A stretch of 64,000 nucleotides of DNA, taken from NCBI RefSeq assembly GCF_016774335.1, contig NZ_JAETWA010000042.1:75121-139120 (forward strand), in the 5' to 3' direction. Below, piece by piece: positions 38,571 to 47,879 of the stretch (the first letter of the stretch is position 1; each line of letters starts with the position of its first letter). The DNA comes from Luteimonas saliphila (GTDB lineage: Bacteria > Pseudomonadota > Gammaproteobacteria > Xanthomonadales > Xanthomonadaceae). The notes below the pieces were generated by a model. The model was not told the origin of the DNA. It saw only the letters and a list, made by a program, of their open reading frames with translations, and made no database searches. Both the position numbers and the translations under genes were made by a program.

Positions 38571-38666
38571 GTAGGAGCGCCTTCGGGCGCGATACCCGCG
38601 GCGGCGAGGCAATCAGGTGACCAGGGATCGGGGCGCCGACAGGGTCGCGCCTGAAGGCGCTCCTAC
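38571..38666. repeat. REP pair, copy 2
   Basis: Arms GTAGGAGCGCC... (38571-38592) and the reverse complement (38645-38666) are identical except one base (TTCGGG against TTCAGG). It lies directly after the secF terminator and before the convergent suhB end. Same family as 29304-29404 and 49427-49507. Confidence 0.85.
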
Positions 38667-38684
38667 AGTCCAAGCCGGATGGAG

Positions 38685-39518
38685 TCAGGCGAAGGCGGCC
38701 GCGTACCCGGACGCCACGATCGCCTTCTGCAAAGCGTCGGTGATCTTGATGTTGCCGGCGATGAGCTGGCGGCCGGCCGCCGCGCCCGGAATGTGCATGG
38801 GGCCGGTCGCGCCGCCCTTGAAGTCGATGACGCGGCCACCGGCCTCGCGCACCAGCAGCACGCCGGCGGCGATGTCCCAGGACTGCACGCCGGCCTCGAA
38901 ATAGGCGTCGCAGCGCCCCGCGGCGACCCAGGCCAGGTCGAGCGCGGCCGAACCGGTGCGGCGCACGTCCTCGGCGTCCTGCAACAACACCTTGATGCAG
39001 TCCAGATGGGCGTCGACCCGCTTGCGTTCGCGCGGCGGGAAGCCGGTGGCCAGCATCGTGCCGGCCAGGTCCTTGCGCTCGGCGACACGGATGCGCTTGT
39101 CGTTGAGCTGCGCGCCGGCGCCGCGGCTGGCGATGAACAGCTCGTTGCGCAGCGGGTCGAACACCACCGCGTGCAACGGCTCGGGCCCCTCGCACAGCGC
39201 GATCGAGACGCACCAGTGCGGGATGCCGTGCAGGTAGTTGCTGGTGCCGTCGAGCGGGTCGATCACCCAGGTATGGCGGCTGGGGCCGCGGCTGCCCTTC
39301 TGCGCGCCGCCTTCCTCGCCGAGCACGGCGTAGTCGGGGTTGGCCCGCCGCAGTTCCTTGATGATCGCTTCCTCGGCCAGCCCGTCGACCTCGCTGGCAT
39401 AGTCCAGCCGGTCCTTCTCGACCACGTTCAGCGCGTCCAGCCGGTACATGTGCCGCAACAGCACGTTGCCCCCGGCGCGCGCGGCCTTGACCATGATGTT
39501 GACGGCAGGGGCGAGCAT
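38685..39518 (-). CDS. suhB: Inositol-1-monophosphatase SuhB
   Basis: 277 residues, inositol monophosphatase family. Metal motifs [17 protein letters not shown] and SWDIAAG are intact. The sequence [14 protein letters not shown] and the neighbour trmJ (divergent) identify the housekeeping SuhB, which besides hydrolysing inositol-1-phosphate takes part in rRNA antitermination. It is distinct from the copy in the iol operon (7341-8162). Confidence 0.93.
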   Translation of the reverse strand: MLAPAVNIMVKAARAGGNVLLRHMYRLDALNVVEKDRLDYASEVDGLAEEAIIKELRRANPDYAVLGEEGGAQKGSRGPSRHTWVIDPLDGTSNYLHGIPHWCVSIALCEGPEPLHAVVFDPLRNELFIASRGAGAQLNDKRIRVAERKDLAGTMLATGFPPRERKRVDAHLDCIKVLLQDAEDVRRTGSAALDLAWVAAGRCDAYFEAGVQSWDIAAGVLLVREAGGRVIDFKGGATGPMHIPGAAAGRQLIAGNIKITDALQKAIVASGYAAAFA

Positions 39519-39604
39519 TGCGGACTCCGTGGCGCGGGCGGGTTTCGGCGGGTGGCAAAGAACGGTCCGGCGCTGGGCCGGGCGCGCAGTTTACCATCCG
39601 CGCC

Positions 39605-40390
39605 ATGAGCGAACTCCTGCACGCCGCCGGCCGCATCCGCATCGTCCTGGTCGGCACCCAGCACCCGGGCAACATCGGCTCGGCCGCGCGCGCGATCAAG
39701 ACCATGGGCCTGCAGCGGCTGGTGCTGGTGGCGCCGGAGCGCTTCCCGCACGCCGATGCGGTGGCGATGGCGGCCGGGGCAGGCGACGTGCTCGACGCCG
39801 CGCCGCAGGCGCAGACCCTGGCCGAAGCGGTCGCCGACTGCCGGCTGGTGCTGGGCTGCACCGCGCGCAGCCGCAGGATCGCGCTGGAGGAACTGCTGCC
39901 GCGCGAGGCCGGTGCGCGCGCCGTGGCGACCGCGGCGCAGGGCACGCAGGTGGCACTGGTGTTCGGACGCGAGCGCACCGGGCTCGACAACGACGAACTG
40001 CAGCTGTGCCACGCCGCGGTGACGATCCCCGCCGATCCGGCTTACAGCTCGCTCAACCTGGCCGCCGCGGTGCAGGTGTTGTGCTACGAGCTGCGGCTGG
40101 CGATGCTGGGCCTGCAGGACCTGGCGCCCGCGACCGGGGCGGGCGCCGCGCCCGCGCAGGCGGGCGACCTGCCCGCCAGCCATGCCGAACTCGAAGGATT
40201 CTTCGCCCAGCTGGGCGATACGCTCGACGCGATCGATTTCCACAAGGGCCGGGCGCCCGAGTCGGCGATGCGCAAGCTGCGGCGGATCTTCATGCGCAGC
40301 CGGCTCGACGACCGCGACGTGCGGCTGCTGCGCGGCGTGCTGGCCGACGCCCAGCGCATGGCCCGGTTGGCGTCGGGCGGCCACGACTGA
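39605..40390 (+). CDS. trmJ: tRNA (cytidine/uridine-32-2'-O)-methyltransferase TrmJ
   Basis: 261 residues from the ATG at 39605. SPOUT (SpoU-type) methyltransferase with motif 1 VLVGTQHPGNIGSAARAIKTMG, motif 2 ALVFGRERTGLDNDEL and motif 3 IPADPAYSSLNLAAAVQVLCYEL. The C-terminal part (FHKGRAPESAMRKLRRIFMRSRLDDRDVRLLRGVL) is the TrmJ-specific extension. It is divergent from suhB. Confidence 0.95.
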   Translation: MSELLHAAGRIRIVLVGTQHPGNIGSAARAIKTMGLQRLVLVAPERFPHADAVAMAAGAGDVLDAAPQAQTLAEAVADCRLVLGCTARSRRIALEELLPREAGARAVATAAQGTQVALVFGRERTGLDNDELQLCHAAVTIPADPAYSSLNLAAAVQVLCYELRLAMLGLQDLAPATGAGAAPAQAGDLPASHAELEGFFAQLGDTLDAIDFHKGRAPESAMRKLRRIFMRSRLDDRDVRLLRGVLADAQRMARLASGGHD

Positions 40391-40459
40391 CCGGGCGTCA
40401 TCGCGTGCGCGCGGTGCGCGCGCTACCGGCCCCCCGGGTTTTCCGCTAGGCTCGCCGCC

Positions 40460-41410
40460 GTGCCCGCCCTGAACTGGAACCGCCCCTTGCCCGTGTCGTT
40501 CTCCGGTTTCGGTCGCCTGCCGTGGCTGCTGGCGCTGTGCCTGGCGCTGCTGACGCCGGCCCGGGCGGACGACGGCGTGCTGGTGCTCGGCCGGATCAGC
40601 GACAACCCCCAGGCGCACTACGAACAGCTCAAGCCGCTGCTGGACTACGTCGTGCCGCGGCTGGCGGACGTCGGCATCCGCGAAGGTCGCGTGCTGATGG
40701 CGCGCGACGTGCAGCAGATGCAGAGTTACCTGCGACGCGGCCGGGTCGACTGGGTCACCGAAACCGCGGGCACCGCGATGGCGCTGGCCGAGCGCGCGGG
40801 CGCAGAACCGCTGCTGATGACCGAGCGCGACGGGGTGGCCAGCTACCGCACGCTGTATTTCGTGCGCGCCGACAGCCCGGTGCGCTCGCTGGCCGAGCTG
40901 CGCGGTCGCAGCATCGCCTTCCAGAACCGTTTTTCCACCAGTTCCTACTACGTGCCGGCCATCGAACTGCTCGACAGCGGGTTGCGACTGGAGGTGCTGC
41001 TGTCGCCGCTGGACCGTCCCGGGCCCGATTCGGTCGGCTACGTGTTCGGCCGTTCCGAGCTCAACGTGTCGTCCTGGGTGCACAAGGGTCTGGTGGACGC
41101 CGGGGCGATGAGCAACCTCGACTGGATCAACCCACAGCGCGTGCCGCCGTCGTACCGCGAGGACTTCCGGATCCTGCGCGAGACGCCGGACTTCCCGAGG
41201 GCGCTGGAGATGGTCCGGGGCGGCCTCGATCCGCGCGTGCGCGAGCGCCTGCGCGAAGTGCTGGCCGGCGCAGCCGACGATCCGGATGCGCGCGAAGCGC
41301 TGCTGCGGTTCTTCAAGACCACCCGCTTCGTGCCGATCGACGCGCAGACCGGCCAGGCGCTCGAGCAGTTGCGCCGCGGCGTCTCCCGGGTGACGCGGGA
41401 GGTCGAATGA
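40460..41410 (+). CDS. PhnD-like periplasmic binding protein coupled to a c-di-GMP enzyme
   Basis: 316 residues from a GTG at 40460. A signal peptide (LPWLLALCLALLTPARA, ending about residue 36) is followed by a phosphate/phosphonate-type periplasmic binding domain (LGRISDNPQAHYEQLKPLLDYVVPRL, DWVTETAGTAMALAERAG, AFQNRFSTSSYYVPAIEL, VSSWVHKGLVDAGAMSN). No permease or ATPase gene is near. Its stop overlaps the start of a membrane GGDEF-EAL gene, so it probably works as a ligand-sensing partner of that protein, as NspS does for MbaA in Vibrio. The ligand is unknown. Confidence 0.85.
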   Translation: MPALNWNRPLPVSFSGFGRLPWLLALCLALLTPARADDGVLVLGRISDNPQAHYEQLKPLLDYVVPRLADVGIREGRVLMARDVQQMQSYLRRGRVDWVTETAGTAMALAERAGAEPLLMTERDGVASYRTLYFVRADSPVRSLAELRGRSIAFQNRFSTSSYYVPAIELLDSGLRLEVLLSPLDRPGPDSVGYVFGRSELNVSSWVHKGLVDAGAMSNLDWINPQRVPPSYREDFRILRETPDFPRALEMVRGGLDPRVRERLREVLAGAADDPDAREALLRFFKTTRFVPIDAQTGQALEQLRRGVSRVTREVE

Positions 41411-43536
41411 AGCGGCGCCTGGGCCTGCGCGGGCGTTTCGCGTTGCTCGCGGCCGCCGCGCTGCTGGTGTCGCTGGCGCTGGTGGCGCTGGTGCTGCAGC
41501 GCCAGGACGCCATGCACCGCGAGATGCGGCAGCTCAGCCTGCAGGCGATCCACGAGTTCTCGTCCAGGCGGCTGCTGTCCAACGGCGAGGCCGCGACCCT
41601 GCAACTGGCCGACTCGCTGGTCAATCCGCTGTACTACTTCGACCTCGACGCGATCGGTGCTGCGGTGCGCAACGTGCTGCGCCAGCCCGACGTCAGCTAT
41701 GTCATCGTCTACGACAACCAGGGCCAGATCATCCACGACGGCAGCCCGGACATCTCGACCTATGGCCAGGCGATGACCGATCCGTTCGCGTTCGAGGTGC
41801 TCTCGCTGAGCGAGGCGCACGTACAGTCGAGCGACACCCTGGTGGATGTCGCCGCGCCGATCCTGATCGGCGACCAGAGACTGGGTGGCGTCCGCGTCGG
41901 CTATTCGCTGGCCGCGGTCAAGGCCGACGAACAGCAGGTCGGCGGGCTCATGGCCGGACGCCTGGGCGAGATGGGGCGCAGCCAGCTGCTGTGGCTGGGG
42001 CTGCTGCTGGCGGGCATGGTCGCGCTGCTTGTTGCGATCGGCTACGTGCTGCAGCGGGCGCTGGTCTCGCCGGTGCGGCAGCTGGCCGATGCCGCGCGCC
42101 AGATCGAGGCCGGCAACTTCGAGGCGGACGTGCCCGCCAGCCGGCGCGACGACGAGATGGGCGACCTCATGCGGGCATTCGCGCACATGCGCGACAGCAT
42201 CGTGCGCCACGACCGCGACATCCGCCGCATGGCCTATACCGACGCGCTGACCGGTCTGTCGAACAGGCTCGCGTTCCGCGAACTGCTCGACCAGCGCGTG
42301 GCCGAGGGCCATGGCACGGCGCGGCAGCTGGCGCTGCTGTTCGCCGACATCGACGATTTCAAGCGGGTCAACGACACCATCGGCCACGACGCGGGCGACG
42401 AGGTGCTGATGCAGTTCTCCAGCCGAATCCGCGAGGTGATCGAACTGCATGGCGGGACCGGCGCGGAGCTGGCGCGGTTCGGCGGCGACGAATTCGTGAT
42501 CCTGCTGCAGGGCGGCGACGGTGGCGACGACATCCGCATGCGCGCAGAGCGCCTGGCCGAATCGCTGGTGTGCGAGCTGGGCAGACCGATCGCGGTCCAT
42601 GGCCGCCAGGTCTTCCTCGGCATCTCGATTGGTATCGCGCTGTTCCCGGACGACGCCACGGACGTCTCGTCGCTGATGAAGAACGGCGACATCGCGATGT
42701 ACCAGGCCAAGGTGGCCGGCAAGAACTGCCACCGCTTCTACAGCCGGGTGATGGACCAGGCGGTCGAGCGTCGGGTGCGCATGGAGCAGGACCTGCGCGG
42801 CGCCTGGGAGCGTGGTGAGCTGAGCGTGGCCTACCAGCCGGTCTACCGGCTCGAAGACGGCAGGCTCGCCGGCGCCGAGGCGCTGCTGCGCTGGCGGCAT
42901 CCCGAACACGGGCCGGTCGCGCCTTCGCTGTTCATCGACGTGGCCGAGCAGAGCGGCCTGATCGAGGTCATCGGCCCGCAGGTGTTGCGCGCGGCGTGCA
43001 TGGACGCGCGCGGCTGGCAGCGCGACTTTCCCGCGGCGCGCGGTCTGTTCGTCTCGGTCAACGTCTCTGCGCGGCAGTTGCGGACCGGCGACCTGGCCGC
43101 GCAGGTCGAGGCGGTGCTGCGCGAAACCGGACTGGCGCCGCAGCACCTGCACGTCGAGCTGACCGAAACGGCGGTGATCGGCGACGAGGCCCGGGTGAGC
43201 AGTCTGCTGGCGCGGCTTCGCAACGCCGGGGTGAAGGTCTGGCTCGACGATTTCGGCACCGGTTTCTCGGGCTTGAGCCACCTGCGCCGGGTGCCGGTGG
43301 ATGGGGTCAAGATCGACCGCAGCTTCATCGCCGACGTGCTGCGCGATCCGGACGACCTGGCGCTCACCACCGCGATCATCGCGATGGCGCATTCGCTCGG
43401 CATCCACGTGGTCGCCGAGGGCGTGGAGAAGGAGGGCCAGTACGCGCTCCTGCGCGAGCGCGGCTGCGACATGGCGCAGGGCTTCTGGCTGGGCCACCCG
43501 ATGCACAACCAGGAGTTCACCCGCCTGATCGCGTAG
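41407..43536 (+). CDS. Membrane GGDEF-EAL protein with HAMP and periplasmic sensor
   Basis: 709 residues. Two membrane segments (about 13-30 and 195-220) flank a periplasmic region of about 165 residues. A HAMP domain follows (VSPVRQLADAARQIEAGNFEADVPASRRDDEMGDL). The diguanylate cyclase domain has intact GGDEF (359-363) within RFGGDEFVILL, and the phosphodiesterase domain has intact EALLRWRHPEHG (E491), TETAVIGD, DDFGTGFSGLSHL and VKIDRSFI. Both activities are therefore possible. It is translationally coupled (ATGA) to the PhnD-like binding protein, whose ligand state probably switches synthesis or breakdown of cyclic di-GMP. Confidence 0.92.
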   Translation: MKRRLGLRGRFALLAAAALLVSLALVALVLQRQDAMHREMRQLSLQAIHEFSSRRLLSNGEAATLQLADSLVNPLYYFDLDAIGAAVRNVLRQPDVSYVIVYDNQGQIIHDGSPDISTYGQAMTDPFAFEVLSLSEAHVQSSDTLVDVAAPILIGDQRLGGVRVGYSLAAVKADEQQVGGLMAGRLGEMGRSQLLWLGLLLAGMVALLVAIGYVLQRALVSPVRQLADAARQIEAGNFEADVPASRRDDEMGDLMRAFAHMRDSIVRHDRDIRRMAYTDALTGLSNRLAFRELLDQRVAEGHGTARQLALLFADIDDFKRVNDTIGHDAGDEVLMQFSSRIREVIELHGGTGAELARFGGDEFVILLQGGDGGDDIRMRAERLAESLVCELGRPIAVHGRQVFLGISIGIALFPDDATDVSSLMKNGDIAMYQAKVAGKNCHRFYSRVMDQAVERRVRMEQDLRGAWERGELSVAYQPVYRLEDGRLAGAEALLRWRHPEHGPVAPSLFIDVAEQSGLIEVIGPQVLRAACMDARGWQRDFPAARGLFVSVNVSARQLRTGDLAAQVEAVLRETGLAPQHLHVELTETAVIGDEARVSSLLARLRNAGVKVWLDDFGTGFSGLSHLRRVPVDGVKIDRSFIADVLRDPDDLALTTAIIAMAHSLGIHVVAEGVEKEGQYALLRERGCDMAQGFWLGHPMHNQEFTRLIA

Positions 43537-43791
43537 CGCGCCGCACGATCAGGCGCGCATGTCGTCGACGAACGCCGCCGTGAACGGGAAACGACGAGGT
43601 TCGCGCATCCGCATCCGCCGGGTGGCTCCGTAGGGCAGGCTCCGGTTGTCGCGGGACCCATCAGATTCGCCCTCTGCAGCCGTCGGCTTGTCCGCCCAGG
43701 GGATTGCGCCCACCACTCCCGAGGGACGCACGATGTGATGGTTCCCGTGACGGCGCGCAGCCAGAGGCCTTGGCCTGCCGCGGGCGTCCCG
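43537..43791. other. 255-base gap, no recognised gene
   Basis: A 60-codon frame on the minus strand (43549-43731) has no relative I recognise and no ribosome site. Nothing else is supported here. Confidence 0.5.
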
Positions 43792-44445
43792 CTACGCGAA
43801 CAGGCCGCCGACCCACTGGGTGGCGGCCGTCGCCAGCGCCCCGCTGAGGACACCGAACACCACGATCGCGGCGATGCCCGCGCCCCAGCACAGCAGCATC
43901 AGCCCGCCATCGCGCTCGAGCAGGGCGAAGGCATAGGTCAGCAGCAGCCCGCCGAACAGGTAGTTGGTGAACGGAATCGGCAGCGCCAGCAGGATGCCGA
44001 GCAGCACCAGCAGCAGGCCGGTGAACATGGACGCGGCGCGGTGGTCGATCATGCCGGTCAGGCGTGGCTTGACCAACTTCTCGAGCCGGCCCAGCCACGG
44101 CCCCAGCATGCGATCGAAGGCCTGCAGACTGGCGCGGCGCGGACCGCGACGGGCGATGAACCGCGGCAGCCAGAGCTTGCGCATGCCGACCAGCAGGTGC
44201 ACGCCGACCAGCACCGTGAGCGGCCCGCCGATCGCGCCGCCGACGCCCGGGATCGGGATGAAGGCGGGCAGGGTGGACACGAACAGCAGCATCCCGAACA
44301 CCTGCCGGCTGAGTCCGGCGAGGATGTCCTCCAGCCGCAGGTGGTCCTCGGGATCGCCGGTGGCGAGGGCGTCGAACAGCTCGCGCGTGCCGAGCGTCCC
44401 CGTCGGCGCGCGCCGCGTGGACGCCGCCGGATCGTCAGCGGTCAT
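43792..44445 (-). CDS. ExoD-family membrane protein
   Basis: 217 residues from the ATG at 44445, which lies 11 bases inside the end of the upstream CNNM gene. ExoD signature: LRLEDILAGLSRQVFGMLLFVSTLPAFIPIPGVGGAIGGPL, then several membrane segments (SMFTGLLLVLLGILLALPIPFTNYLFGGLLLTYAFALLERDG). ExoD proteins influence exopolysaccharide production and alkali tolerance; the mechanism is unknown. It is co-transcribed with the CNNM/CorC gene. Confidence 0.88.
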   Translation of the reverse strand: MTADDPAASTRRAPTGTLGTRELFDALATGDPEDHLRLEDILAGLSRQVFGMLLFVSTLPAFIPIPGVGGAIGGPLTVLVGVHLLVGMRKLWLPRFIARRGPRRASLQAFDRMLGPWLGRLEKLVKPRLTGMIDHRAASMFTGLLLVLLGILLALPIPFTNYLFGGLLLTYAFALLERDGGLMLLCWGAGIAAIVVFGVLSGALATAATQWVGGLFA

Positions 44446-45769
44446 GGCCCACGCCATCCCCGAGGCGCTGCAGCAGCAGCTTGTCGATGCGTGGCCCGTC
44501 CAGGTCGACCACCTCGATCCGCCAGCCGTTCCAGTCGAAATGCTCGCCCACATGCGGGATCCGCCCGAACTGCGCGATCACCATCCCGGCCGCAGTGTGG
44601 TAATCGTGCTCGTCCTCGGCCGGCAGCGTCCCGCCGCCGAGCAGTTCGCGCGCCGTCTCGACCGAAATGCCGCCATCCACCAGCAGGGAGCCGTCGTCGC
44701 GGGTGGTGATCTGCGGGATCGAATCGGGGCCGTCGCCGCTGAGCTGGTTGCGGCCGATGACCGCCTCCATCACGTCGTTGACGGTCACCAGGCCGGTCAC
44801 GTCCCCGTACTCGTCCACAACCAGCGCCAGCGACTGCTGTTCCTCGCGCAGGATCTCCAGCAGCTTCAGCGCCGGGGTCGACTCGGACACGAACAGCGGC
44901 TCGCGCAGGTACTTGAACAGGTCGAACTCGCGTTCCTCGAGGCGGTCGATCAGCGACTTGATCTCGAGCACGCCGGCCACTTCCGCGTCGCTGCCGCGAT
45001 ACACCGGATAGCGCGAGAACGGCGTGGCGCGCATCGTCGCGAGGTTCTCCTCGAAACCCTCGGCGATGTCGAGCCAGGCGATCCTCGTGCGCGGCGTCAT
45101 CAGGCTGGCCGCGCTGCGGTCGCCCAGGCGCAGCACGCGGTTCATCATGTTGCGCTCGTCGGCGTCGATCACGCCCTGCTCGTGGCTTTCGCTCACCAGC
45201 AGGCGGATCTCCTCCTCGGTCACGTTCGCGGCCTGGCTGTGGTTGAGCCGCAACAGCCGCAGCAGGCCGCGCACCGACGCGCTGAGCAGCCACACGGCCG
45301 GGGTCGCGATCCGCGACAGTCCGTGCATCGGCGGCGCGACGAAGGCGGCCAGCCGCTCCGGCGCCAGCAGCGCCAGGCGCTTGGGCAGCAGTTCGCCGAG
45401 CACGATGGTGAGGTAGGTGATCAGGCCGATCGCCAGGACCGTGCCGACCACCTGGGCGACGCTGCCCTCGAAGAACGGCATCCTGGCCCCCATGGCGGGG
45501 AACCACTCCAGCACCCGGATGCCGATCGCGGCGCCGATGGCGTCGCCGCCGAACATGCCGGTCAGGATCCCGATCAGGGTGATCCCCACCTGCACGGTCG
45601 AGAGGAAGCGCTCGGGGTGCTCGGCCAGCTCCAGGGCCTTGCTCGCACCACGGTGACCGGGTGCCAGTTGCCTGAGGCGCTGCTTGCGCGAGGTGACCAC
45701 CGACATTTCCGACAGCGCGAAGAACGCGTTGCAGGCGATCAGCACCAGGACGATGACCAGCTCGATCAC
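44435..45769 (-). CDS. CNNM/CorC hemolysin-family protein with CBS pair
   Basis: 444 residues from a GTG at 45769. An N-terminal CNNM membrane domain (residues 1-185, about four segments, FFALSEMSVVTSRKQRLRQLA, VGITLIGILTG, YLTIVLGELLPKRLAL) is followed by two CBS domains (MTPRTRIAWLDI..., PLFVSESTPALKLLEILREEQQSLALVVDEYGDVTGLVTVNDV) and a CorC/HlyC C-terminal domain. Such proteins are linked to magnesium or cobalt homeostasis. Its end overlaps the ExoD gene start. Confidence 0.93.
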   Translation of the reverse strand: MIELVIVLVLIACNAFFALSEMSVVTSRKQRLRQLAPGHRGASKALELAEHPERFLSTVQVGITLIGILTGMFGGDAIGAAIGIRVLEWFPAMGARMPFFEGSVAQVVGTVLAIGLITYLTIVLGELLPKRLALLAPERLAAFVAPPMHGLSRIATPAVWLLSASVRGLLRLLRLNHSQAANVTEEEIRLLVSESHEQGVIDADERNMMNRVLRLGDRSAASLMTPRTRIAWLDIAEGFEENLATMRATPFSRYPVYRGSDAEVAGVLEIKSLIDRLEEREFDLFKYLREPLFVSESTPALKLLEILREEQQSLALVVDEYGDVTGLVTVNDVMEAVIGRNQLSGDGPDSIPQITTRDDGSLLVDGGISVETARELLGGGTLPAEDEHDYHTAAGMVIAQFGRIPHVGEHFDWNGWRIEVVDLDGPRIDKLLLQRLGDGVGHDR

Positions 45770-45962
45770 GACCGCGCCCCTTGCCGGGGGCGGCCGCGAC
45801 CGGGGTCGGGCGGGGGACGTCGGCCGCCGGCGGGCGGTCGGGGGGGCGGTCTAGGGTCGTCGTCCATGGGGCGGCGGCGCGTCGCAGGCGCGGCAGGCGA
45901 TCATAACATTCCGCCCCGGCCGGACCTGCAGCGGCCCGGTGGTTGCGTCGGATTGGCGACAG

Positions 45963-45980
45963 GTGTCACCGAACCGTCAT
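45963..45980 (+). promoter_or_regulatory. Pho-box-like site before DUF47-pit
   Basis: GTGTCAC-CGAA-CCGTCAT matches the PhoB consensus CTGTCAT-N4-CTGTCAT at 11 of 14 repeat positions. It lies 46 bases before the DUF47 gene and is directly followed by AATTCC. Phosphate-responsive control of this uptake pair is inferred. Confidence 0.45.
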
Positions 45981-46026
45981 AATTCCGGCCCGATGGCCGT
46001 CCACCCCGCGACGGCGGGACTTCCCG

Positions 46027-46653
46027 ATGTTCTCCTTGCAAACCATCTTCGGACAGGGCAACCAGTTCTACACCCTGCTGGAGGAGGCCGCGGTGGCGGC
46101 CCATGACAGCGCCAGGGCGCTGCACGAGATGCTGCGCCAGGCGGACCGGCAGCCGGCGCTGGACGCCTTCAAGCTGGCCCGCCTGCGCGAGCGCGAGGCC
46201 TCGGACAAGATCAGCCAGGCGCTGGTGGACAGCTTCATCACCCCGATCGAGCGCGAGGACATCGAGGCGCTGGGCTCGGCGCTGTACAAGATCCCCAAGC
46301 AGATCGAGAAGTTCGCCGACCGCTACTCGCTGGCCACCCAGCACCTGGAACACATCGACTTCGCCCCGCGCGCGGCCATGCTCGAGCAGGCCTCGGAGGT
46401 GGTGGTGCAGATGGTCCGCACGTTGCGCACCATGAAGCTGGAGCCGATGAAGGCGCTCAACGACCGCCTGCGCTCGCTGGAGAACGAGGCCGACCGGCTG
46501 ATGCTCGAGCTGTACCGCGACATCTATTCGGGCAAGCTCGATCCGCTGCAGATGTTCCTGCTCAAGGAATTCTTCGAGATCCTGGAAAAGGCGATCGACC
46601 GCTGCCGCGAAGCCGGCGTGGTCGCCTTCGAAATCGTGCTCAAGAACTCCTGA
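46027..46653 (+). CDS. DUF47 (PhoU-like) Pit accessory protein
   Basis: 208 residues, all alpha-helical, from the ATG at 46027. DUF47 proteins resemble PhoU; the segment LVDSFITPIEREDIEALGSALYKIPKQIEKFADRY holds the conserved acidic metal-binding positions. It immediately precedes pit (13 bases between), the usual pairing, and is thought to regulate the transporter. Confidence 0.93.
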   Translation: MFSLQTIFGQGNQFYTLLEEAAVAAHDSARALHEMLRQADRQPALDAFKLARLREREASDKISQALVDSFITPIEREDIEALGSALYKIPKQIEKFADRYSLATQHLEHIDFAPRAAMLEQASEVVVQMVRTLRTMKLEPMKALNDRLRSLENEADRLMLELYRDIYSGKLDPLQMFLLKEFFEILEKAIDRCREAGVVAFEIVLKNS

Positions 46654-46666
46654 CCGGGCCGCGCCG

Positions 46667-47794
46667 ATGCTGACCCTGGTCCTGATCGTGGTGTTCACCG
46701 CGCTGGTGTTCGAGTACATCAACGGCTTCCACGACACCGCCAACTCGATCGCGACCGTGGTCGCGACCAAGGTGCTCTCGCCGATGCAGGCGGTGGGCAT
46801 GGCCGCGTTCATGAACCTCATCGGCGCGCTCGCCGGCACCGCGGTGGCCAAGACGATCTCCTCGGGCCTGATCGATGCCGGGGTGATCGAGGTCGGCTCG
46901 CAGCTGATCCTGTGCGCGCTGGTCGGCGGCATAACCTGGAACCTGATCACCTGGTGGTTCGGCCTGCCGTCCTCGTCCTCGCACGCGCTGATCGGCGGCC
47001 TGCTCGGCGCCGCCCTGGCCGCGGCGGCCAACGATTTCGGCGTGGTGATCTGGTCCGAGCCGACCGAGCCGCTCTACCGCAGCGCCGGCGTGCTGTGGAA
47101 GGTGATCGTGCCGATGGTGTCCTCGCCGGTGCTGGGATTCGTCGCCGGTTTCCTGATGATGGGCGTGCTGTTCTTCGTGATCTCGATGATGATGCGCGGC
47201 GGCGGCTGGCTGGCGCGCCTGGCGCGGCCGCGCTGGGTCAACGGCTTCTTCGGCAAGGCGCAGATCGTCAGCGCGGCCACGATGGGTTTCGCGCATGGCA
47301 TGAACGACGCGCAGAAGACCATGGGCATCGTCGCCCTGACCCTGGTCAGCGCCCAGGCCGCCGGCACGCTGGACGTGCTGCCGGCCTGGCTGGCGTTCCT
47401 GCATCCCTCCGAGGCCGCGCTGGCCGAGGGCGACATCGACACCTGGATCAAGGTCACCTGCGCGCTGGTGATGGCCGCCGGCACCGCCGCCGGCGGCTGG
47501 CGCATCATCAAGACCCTCGGCCACAAGCTGGTCAAGCTGCACCCGATCCACGGCTTCGCCGCCGAGACCAGCGCCGCATCGGTGATCCTGGCCGCGTCGT
47601 CGCTGGGCATCCCGGTCTCGACCACGCACAACATCTCGTCGGCGATCATGGGCGTGGGTACCGCCAAGCGCCTGAACGCGATCAAGTGGAGCGTGGTACA
47701 CAAGATGATCTGGGCGTGGATCCTGACGATCCCGATGTCCGGCGGGATCGCCTACCTGCTGTTCCGGCTGATGCAGAACATGGGGTGGGCGTGA
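46667..47794 (+). CDS. pit: Low-affinity inorganic phosphate transporter, PiT family
   Basis: 375 residues, about 10 membrane segments. The duplicated PiT signature is present: EYINGFHDTANSIATVVATKVL near the N-terminus and GFAHGMNDAQKTMGIVAL in the second half, plus PSSSSHALIGGLLG and PVSTTHNISSAIMG. It imports phosphate (as metal phosphate) with protons. It could take up the phosphate released by the many exported phosphatases of this window. Confidence 0.95.
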   Translation: MLTLVLIVVFTALVFEYINGFHDTANSIATVVATKVLSPMQAVGMAAFMNLIGALAGTAVAKTISSGLIDAGVIEVGSQLILCALVGGITWNLITWWFGLPSSSSHALIGGLLGAALAAAANDFGVVIWSEPTEPLYRSAGVLWKVIVPMVSSPVLGFVAGFLMMGVLFFVISMMMRGGGWLARLARPRWVNGFFGKAQIVSAATMGFAHGMNDAQKTMGIVALTLVSAQAAGTLDVLPAWLAFLHPSEAALAEGDIDTWIKVTCALVMAAGTAAGGWRIIKTLGHKLVKLHPIHGFAAETSAASVILAASSLGIPVSTTHNISSAIMGVGTAKRLNAIKWSVVHKMIWAWILTIPMSGGIAYLLFRLMQNMGWA

Positions 47795-47800
47795 GGGGTC

Positions 47801-47860
47801 GTGATTGGTGATTCGAAAAAGCGGGATGCCGGGCAGCTGCTTTTTCGAATCACCAATCAC
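47801..47860. terminator. 22 bp perfect inverted repeat after pit
   Basis: GTGATTGGTG...AAAAAGC (47801-47822) and its exact reverse complement (47839-47860) enclose 16 bases. A run of As on one arm and Ts on the other makes it a plausible bidirectional terminator between pit and the convergent gene at 47880. The word GTGATTGGTGATTCG also occurs after secF at 38513-38527. Confidence 0.7.
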
Positions 47861-47879
47861 CAATCCACGAATCACCGCT

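Noticed and set aside
38685..39518. SuhB as a member of the phytate system
   Set aside because: It sits with trmJ in the common core-genome arrangement, 13 kb from the island; the iol-operon copy is the better candidate.
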